Source of the DNA: Apostichopus japonicus
Taxonomy: Eukaryota > Echinodermata > Holothuroidea > Aspidochirotida > Stichopodidae
Direction of reading: 5' to 3'
Length of the DNA: 64,000 nt
Assembly: GCF_037975245.1 (NCBI RefSeq)
Contig: NC_092563.1
Span: forward strand, 6,879,501 to 6,943,500
Shown one piece after another: positions 62,101 through 64,000 of this stretch (the first letter of the stretch is position 1; each line of letters opens with the position of its first letter). The notes under the pieces are model-generated. The model had not been told where the DNA came from. It ran no database searches and worked only from the letters and a program-made list of their open reading frames with translations. A program made the translations under genes and the position numbers.

Positions 62101-63911
62101 AATGTAGTGTTGTAAAGTGACCTGTTTGTGCTATGTTTATGCACTTTTAAATGAAGTGTTGAAAAGTGAGCTGTTTGTCCTATATATGCACTGTTAAATG
62201 AAGTGTTGTAAAGTGACCTGTTTGTCCTATGTTTAAGCACTCTTAAATGAAGTGTTGTAAAGTGACCTGTTTGTCCTATCTATATGCACTTTTAAATGAA
62301 GTGTTGTAAAGTGACCTGTTTGTCCTATGTTTATGCATTTTGCATATAAATGTTTTACATTGACCTGCTTTTTCTATATTTATGCCACATTTATTCCAGT
62401 TCATACACTTCTTGTTTGACAATTTCACTCAAGAAAACTCAGACGGATTGATATCGACTCTCTATAGAGTATGCTAACTTCTTGAATATCACTTGCATCA
62501 ACACCTAGCCTAATTTGCACATAGAAATCTGTACACTCTGTAACATTTTATTCACTGTGCTGCACCCTCAGCAAAGGATCTAACTACAACTCTTTGGTTT
62601 CAGGTTTACTCTAGCCTAATATTTCTTTACTTTTTAATTTTGTAAGCAATATGTGTGTTGTTTCTCATTTGCTTATAGATATGAAACCGTTAACATTTTC
62701 ATCTGATTGACCCATTTTCATTTCTTAGGAAGATGAAAAAGATGTCTGAATCCATCGATGACATGGAAGCTTACTCCAAACTCAACGATCACATCATGTG
62801 GACAATACTGTGCACTACTGATGATAAACTTAAGAAATCAAGAGATCTCGTCAACAGAATACTAACGAGAGATCTGTATTTTTGTGTCGGCCAGACTCAG
62901 CTCAAGAAGAAGATAGGTTCTCACGAAACGCCGATGAAACTGGTAAGAGATATTTTTGTAGATATGTTAGTGGATGGGGAATAAAAGGAGGGTGGCTTAT
63001 CTTTAACGCATCTTGAAAAAAACGGCCAAAAAATGGCTACACATAAATAAGATGGTATCGAAAGGAAATAACTTCAGTATTGCAATTCTAGAAACTACAC
63101 CAAACATTTAAAACTCTAAAAAAAGTGAAAACTTTAACAGTAAGTGAGAAATCAAAGGAAATCCCGACAAATCTCTTTGCATGTGATAAAGCCATGTTAC
63201 AAAACAAGATATATGTTATTCTGTCACTGCTTTCTCGGTTATTGCTAGTAGCAGTATTCCAATTTTTCATGTATGTGAAACTTCACAAAGACAGAAAATT
63301 ATAAAGAAATACATAGTCAAACATTTTAACTGTGTCAAACATTTTAACTGTGTATTTTACACTGTTTATTGTTTAAAGGTTGTTCAAGTTAATGGTGAGG
63401 TTGCTTGAGAAATGTGATGGCATTGATGCCAAAGTATGGTGGGTTTGGGGATGGGAATGGAGTGAAGGGGTGGGGGGGTTGTGTGAGGGGAAAGATTTTT
63501 CGACATGAAAGTAATAGACTTGCGTCAGTTCAGTCTAACTTGAATTTTCATCGAATCAATTTTGCAACTGGGAGTGTTAACTTTTATTTTACCACTCCAG
63601 GTTTCACAACTAATTGACATAGAAAACGATTGCACCGAGAAAGAAATTTTTGAGAGGCTCTCTGGAGAAGCTAAGAAAACTATCAAACAGGGTGATATAA
63701 TTGTGCATGTAAGTATAACTATCGCCAAATTCATTTCACCTCTGTATTTGACTATTGTCTTTTTTTCCCGCAAATTTGTGCGATATCTGTGATTCCTTTT
63801 CTTAAGTATTATCCTAACACACTGTAGCATACGCAAACTGGAACCTATACCGCAATTTTTGCAAAATTCTGTGATTTTTTTTTTATACCACAGGCTCATC
63901 CCTGGATAGAG
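5089..63911 (+). CDS. SAMHD1: SAMHD1 homologue, spliced gene, partial at both ends
   Basis: The gene encodes a deoxynucleoside triphosphate triphosphohydrolase of the HD superfamily. The enzyme cleaves dNTPs to deoxynucleoside plus triphosphate and works as a nucleotide-activated tetramer. Eight exons were placed by GT-AG junctions and continuous phase: 5089-5154, 7001-7138, 59166-59324, 60306-60521, 61053-61144, 61718-61774, 62729-62942 and 63601-63708, with a possible ninth at 63894-63911. Conserved landmarks in order are [63 protein letters not shown] and VGQTQ. These follow human SAMHD1 from about residue 211 to beyond 460. The SAM domain, metal ligands H167/H206/D207 and promoter are outside the window. 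The oddities are an inserted SH3-like exon and a 52-kb minisatellite intron. Paralogy (several SAMHD1-like genes) cannot be excluded. Confidence 0.93.
5155..7000 (+). other. Intron with no further gene
   Basis: This is a phase-0 intron of 1,846 bp, from donor GTAAAG to acceptor TTTTTTTAAACAG. It is AT-rich. It contains a G-run (5467-5483, one A interruption) and a short ATG/ATGA microsatellite (about 5606-5630). The plus-strand ORF at 5969-6190 and minus-strand ORF at 5671-5865 have no recognisable similarity and no coding context. Confidence 0.75.
7001..7138 (+). CDS. SAMHD1: SAMHD1 exon: HE motif to FIKEQI
   Basis: The exon encodes 46 residues beginning [16 protein letters not shown] and ending [13 protein letters not shown], in phase 0 at both ends. 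The opening His-Glu corresponds to human H233-E234, close to the catalytic centre. The body matches the human helices leading to FIKEQIVGP. The donor is GTATCG. The 52-kb minisatellite intron starts immediately after this exon. In human SAMHD1 the next residues form a short linker to WPYKGR. Here an extra exon intervenes. Confidence 0.95.
7221..7400 (+). repeat. Degenerate 5' edge of the array
   Basis: Blocks such as TACTTGAGTAACTGGGACAT, TTTACTTGAGTACCTGTTTC and TTCAAGTACATGTATGATG are recognisable but diverged, irregularly spaced copies of the 34-bp unit. Regular units start at about 7400. This is the expected look of an old array boundary where homogenisation is weakest. Confidence 0.7.
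8650..9951 (+). repeat. Local tandem duplication, 651-bp offset
   Basis: The rare GACCGGAGTATCAGG unit occurs at 8650 and 9301. The AAAAGGGTCTGCT unit occurs at 9061 and 9712. The flanking variant units (TTTTTTTACCC, CCCGAGAATCTGG, CCTGAATATC) recur in the same order at the same 651-bp offset. Confidence 0.8.
10466..14000 (+). repeat. Higher-order repeat, about 1.33-1.37 kb
   Basis: The private variant GGTGCATTAGTGATG occurs at 11301, 12668 and 14000, with offsets of 1,367 and 1,332 bp, and again at 16866. The ACATGAGTGTCTGCT marker follows the same spacing near 10466 and 11833. The difference between offsets is about one 34-bp unit, consistent with unit gain or loss between copies. Confidence 0.75.
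18761..22874 (+). repeat. Tandem duplication of a 2,057-bp block, with nested 313-bp copies
   Basis: Four independent markers keep the same 2,057-bp offset: TACCAGAG at 18761/20818, and homologous points at 19346/21403, 20078/22135 and 20391/22448. Within each copy a 313-bp block is itself duplicated (20078/20391 and 22135/22448). The long identical runs indicate recent unequal exchange or a replication-based duplication, or collapse/expansion during assembly. Confidence 0.8.
24658..40212 (+). repeat. Central higher-order repeats with 1,882-, 2,596- and 4,687-bp offsets
   Basis: The AAAAGGGTCTGTT marker lies at 24658, 26229, 28111, 28830, 29447, 30984, 32798, 33512, 35394, 38364 and 40212. 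The 1,882-bp spacing occurs twice (26229/28111 and 33512/35394). The private TCCTGACTGG unit at 27181, 31868 and 34464 shows offsets of 4,687 and 2,596 bp. The same two offsets separate the markers at 28111, 32798 and 35394, so a common block exists in three copies. Other spacings differ by multiples of 34. Confidence 0.75.
41799..47290 (+). repeat. Higher-order repeats with 2,123-, 1,882- and 746-bp offsets
   Basis: Blocks carrying the GAGTAAATGGTACATGAGTG marker repeat at offsets of 2,123 bp (41993/44116), 1,882 bp (44116/45998) and 746 bp (45998/46744). The last pair shares a private deletion giving CTGGTACGTGTGATG at about 46111 and 46857, which marks it as the youngest duplication. Confidence 0.7.
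46560..48140 (+). repeat. Block shared with 53980-55560, offset 7,420 bp
   Basis: Private variants recur at one constant offset: the shortened CTGGTACGTGTGATG (46857/54277), CCTGAGGATCTTG (47531/54951) and AAAAGGGTCTGCT (47765/55186). The blocks are separated by nearly 6 kb of array that does not follow the same order. This is therefore a dispersed rather than adjacent duplication inside the array. Confidence 0.72.
53980..55560 (+). repeat. Second copy of the 7,420-bp-offset block
   Basis: This block is collinear with 46560-48140, as judged by three private variants at the same offset. The copies diverge by a few substitutions, for example TTTACCTTAG at about 55322 where the other has TTTGCCTGAG. 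Confidence 0.72.
58485..58834 (+). repeat. 175-bp duplication near the 3' edge of the array
   Basis: A marker unit with CCGGAGTATCCGG occurs at 58485 and 58660, each followed by CTGTAACATG and then a GAGTGGTG unit. The 175-bp offset equals four 34-bp units plus one 39-bp marker unit. An 80-codon plus-strand ORF at 58466-58708 is a shadow of this block. Confidence 0.75.
59166..59324 (+). CDS. SAMHD1: SAMHD1-homologue exon encoding an inserted SH3-like domain
   Basis: The exon has 53 codons, is open in phase 0 and is bounded by GATTAG and GTATGA. The product begins [12 protein letters not shown], continues [13 protein letters not shown] and ends [15 protein letters not shown]. This follows the SH3 order: an ALYDY-like first strand, ELSF.KGD.I.VL, a GW-type position (here GF), a glycine turn G..G.VP and a terminal NYVE (here ALVE). 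The typical SH3 length is 50-60 residues, so the exon is essentially one domain. Human SAMHD1 has only a short linker here. Several peptide-binding aromatics are absent: the ALYDY tyrosines, the tryptophan, and Pro/Tyr of the last motif. PxxP binding is therefore doubtful. The exon length is divisible by three, so skipping preserves frame and rejoins GVGEKK to EIWSYKGR. Membership in the gene is inferred from phase and splice sites. Confidence 0.78.
59530..60229. mobile_element. MITE-like inverted-repeat element in an intron
   Basis: The left end reads GGACCCAGAGCCGTTTCTAG, then AGAGAGTTTGGCCAA. The reverse complement of the right end reads GGTCCCTACAGAGCC, then CTATATAGAGAGAGAGTGGC and CAACTATGTGACC. 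The two match over about 50 bp with small indels. Nothing coding lies between them, so a non-autonomous DNA transposon or other foldback element is likely. It occupies most of the intron between the SH3-like exon and the next SAMHD1 exon. Confidence 0.55.
59679..59732 (+). repeat. 22-bp tandem repeat, 2.5 copies
   Basis: ATCACAGTCGTGGCTAGGCT plus AG occurs at 59679-59700, again at 59701-59722 with one change, and in part at 59723-59732. It sits inside the MITE-like element. Confidence 0.8.
60306..60521 (+). CDS. SAMHD1: SAMHD1 exon: core HD domain with metal-binding Asp
   Basis: The exon has 72 codons, phase 0 at both ends, acceptor TTTTTCTGTAG and donor GTAAGT. It encodes [19 protein letters not shown], then [36 protein letters not shown] and QICTRDK. 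This is the most strongly conserved part of the family. The GAC at 60390-60392 is the equivalent of human D311, a metal ligand, followed by the K312 and Y315 equivalents. The ARV and TRDK segments correspond to human residues lining the allosteric nucleotide sites (R333, R352 and K354 regions). No inactivating change is visible. Confidence 0.98.
60522..61052 (+). other. Intron with no gene
   Basis: This is a phase-0 intron of 531 bp from GTAAGT to TTTCTCCTTCAG. It contains an 11-nt C-run at 60691-60701. Nothing else was recognised. Confidence 0.85.
61053..61144 (+). CDS. SAMHD1: SAMHD1 exon: LYDMFH and LHRRAYQH segment
   Basis: The exon encodes [20 protein letters not shown], then [10 protein letters not shown], and ends after two bases of a Met codon, before donor GTGAGT. 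It matches human [20 protein letters not shown]. The equivalents of N358, R372, Y374, Q375 and H376 are present, and human K377 is replaced by Arg. These residues contribute to substrate binding and to the allosteric interface, so the protein should still assemble and bind dNTPs. Confidence 0.96.
61145..61717 (+). other. Intron with no supported gene
   Basis: The intron is 573 bp, from GTGAGT to CATTTCTCAG, and splits a Met codon AT/G. An 86-codon ORF at 61421-61681 has no recognised similarity, and there is no sign that it is spliced in. Confidence 0.8.
61718..61774 (+). CDS. SAMHD1: SAMHD1 exon: short helix before the C-terminal lobe
   Basis: The exon is 57 nt. It completes the split Met codon and encodes [18 protein letters not shown] plus two bases of a Gly codon, before donor GTGAGA. 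It aligns with human [20 protein letters not shown]. The phase matches both neighbours, which supports the small exon. Confidence 0.92.
61775..62728 (+). other. Intron holding a small tandem repeat
   Basis: The intron is 954 bp, from GTGAGA to TTTCATTTCTTAG, and splits a Gly codon GG/G. Apart from the 47-49-bp repeat at 62056-62384, nothing was recognised. Confidence 0.85.
62056..62384 (+). repeat. 47-49-bp tandem repeat, about 6-7 copies
   Basis: The repeated core is CACTTTTAAATGAAGTGTTG followed by TAAAGTGACCTGTTTGTCCT and a variable ATGTTTATG end. The first copy is short (about 38 bp) and the last (from about 62336) is strongly diverged. It is unrelated in sequence to the 34-bp array. Confidence 0.88.
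62729..62942 (+). CDS. SAMHD1: SAMHD1 exon: DDMEAY to VGQTQ, C-terminal lobe
   Basis: The exon completes the split Gly codon and encodes [20 protein letters not shown], then [15 protein letters not shown], a basic helix and [12 protein letters not shown], ending at METKL-like residues (PMKL) in phase 0 before GTAAGA. It matches human [20 protein letters not shown] through YRNLFKYVGETQ. The arginine of TRDL corresponds to human R451, which takes part in allosteric nucleotide binding. The tail [13 protein letters not shown] is lysine-rich and less conserved. Confidence 0.96.
63316..63351 (+). repeat. 18-bp perfect tandem duplication
   Basis: GTCAAACATTTTAACTGT occurs twice in direct succession. 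Confidence 0.9.
63441..63478 (+). other. Potential G-quadruplex motif
   Basis: Runs GGG, GGGG, GGG, GGGG and GGGGGGG are separated by short spacers on the coding strand, which meets the usual G4 pattern. It lies within an intron, so a pre-mRNA quadruplex upstream of the next acceptor is conceivable. Confidence 0.5.
63601..63708 (+). CDS. SAMHD1: SAMHD1 exon: beta-rich C-terminal segment
   Basis: The exon encodes 36 residues beginning [20 protein letters not shown] and ending IKQGDIIVH, in phase 0 at both ends, with donor GTAAGT. It aligns loosely with the human region ending KAEDFIVDV. Similarity is weak but order, phase and splice sites fit. An overlapping minus-strand ORF is a shadow. Confidence 0.83.
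63894..63911 (+). CDS. SAMHD1: Possible 18-nt SAMHD1 microexon or start of the next exon
   Basis: A good acceptor (long T-run, TATACCACAG) precedes GCTCATCCCTGGATAGAG, in phase 0, and GTACGA follows. This would add AHPWIE after IIVH. The reading frame also stays open to the window end, but the read-through (VRSNRSYNSHS...) does not resemble SAMHD1. A microexon is therefore slightly preferred, with low certainty. Confidence 0.4.
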
Positions 63912-64000
63912 GTACGATCTAATAGATCATATAATTCACATTCCAAAATGACAACTGCAAAATGTTGGTGTTGTAGCCATTACGGCTGTAGTAAGAACTA
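63912..64000 (+). other. End of window, probably intronic
   Basis: Nothing recognised. One frame continues open from the preceding acceptor to the last base, so an extended exon is not excluded. Confidence 0.5.

Larger units (their letters stand above)
62943..63600 (+). other. Intron with small repeat and G-rich patch
   Basis: This is a phase-0 intron of 658 bp from GTAAGA to ACCACTCCAG. It holds an 18-bp perfect tandem duplication (63316-63351) and a G-rich patch (63441-63478). Nothing coding was recognised. Confidence 0.85.

Noticed and set aside
63525-63899. 124-codon minus-strand ORF
   Set aside because: It is antisense to the SAMHD1 exon at 63601-63708, whose splice sites and phase support the plus strand.

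Overview
This is a eukaryotic genomic window: multi-exon gene structure with GT-AG introns, dispersed repeats and one enormous tandem array. The protein, intron style and repeat content suggest a marine invertebrate, perhaps a deuterostome. I cannot name the species from sequence alone.

The only gene I can support is a plus-strand SAMHD1 (dNTP triphosphohydrolase) homologue. It is partial at both ends, with eight exons between 5089 and 63911. The visible exons run from the GPFSH motif of the HD domain, through the HE pair, the metal-binding aspartate in [14 protein letters not shown] and the allosteric/tetramer segment ([18 protein letters not shown]), to the C-terminal lobe (DDMEAY). The first HD-domain exons (human H167, H206/D207) and the promoter lie before this window. 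The end of the gene lies after it.

Two things make the gene unusual. First, a 159-nt phase-0/phase-0 exon (59166-59324) encodes a 53-residue SH3-like domain. It sits between FIKEQI and WSYKGR, where human SAMHD1 has only a short linker. Second, the intron before that exon is about 52 kb and almost entirely a minisatellite with a 34-bp period. The array covers about 7221-59139, roughly 1,500 units, starting about 80 bp after the donor and ending 26 bp before the acceptor. It has nested higher-order structure, with shared variants at fixed offsets of 313, 746, 1367, 1882, 2057, 2596, 4687 and 7420 bp. Its edges are more divergent, and its variable positions are largely CpG/TpG alternations.

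Layout: 1-3650 is transposon-rich, with a MITE-like inverted-repeat element, an LTR with TGTC...GACA ends, several copies of a GC-rich dispersed repeat and a 121-nt pure pyrimidine tract. 3651-5088 is intronic with nothing recognised. 5089-7138 holds two SAMHD1 exons. 7139-59165 is the giant intron. 59166-63911 holds the SH3-like exon and five further SAMHD1 exons, with short introns carrying a second MITE-like element and small tandem repeats. Nearly all ORFs of 60-85 codons inside the array are translations of the repeat and are not genes.
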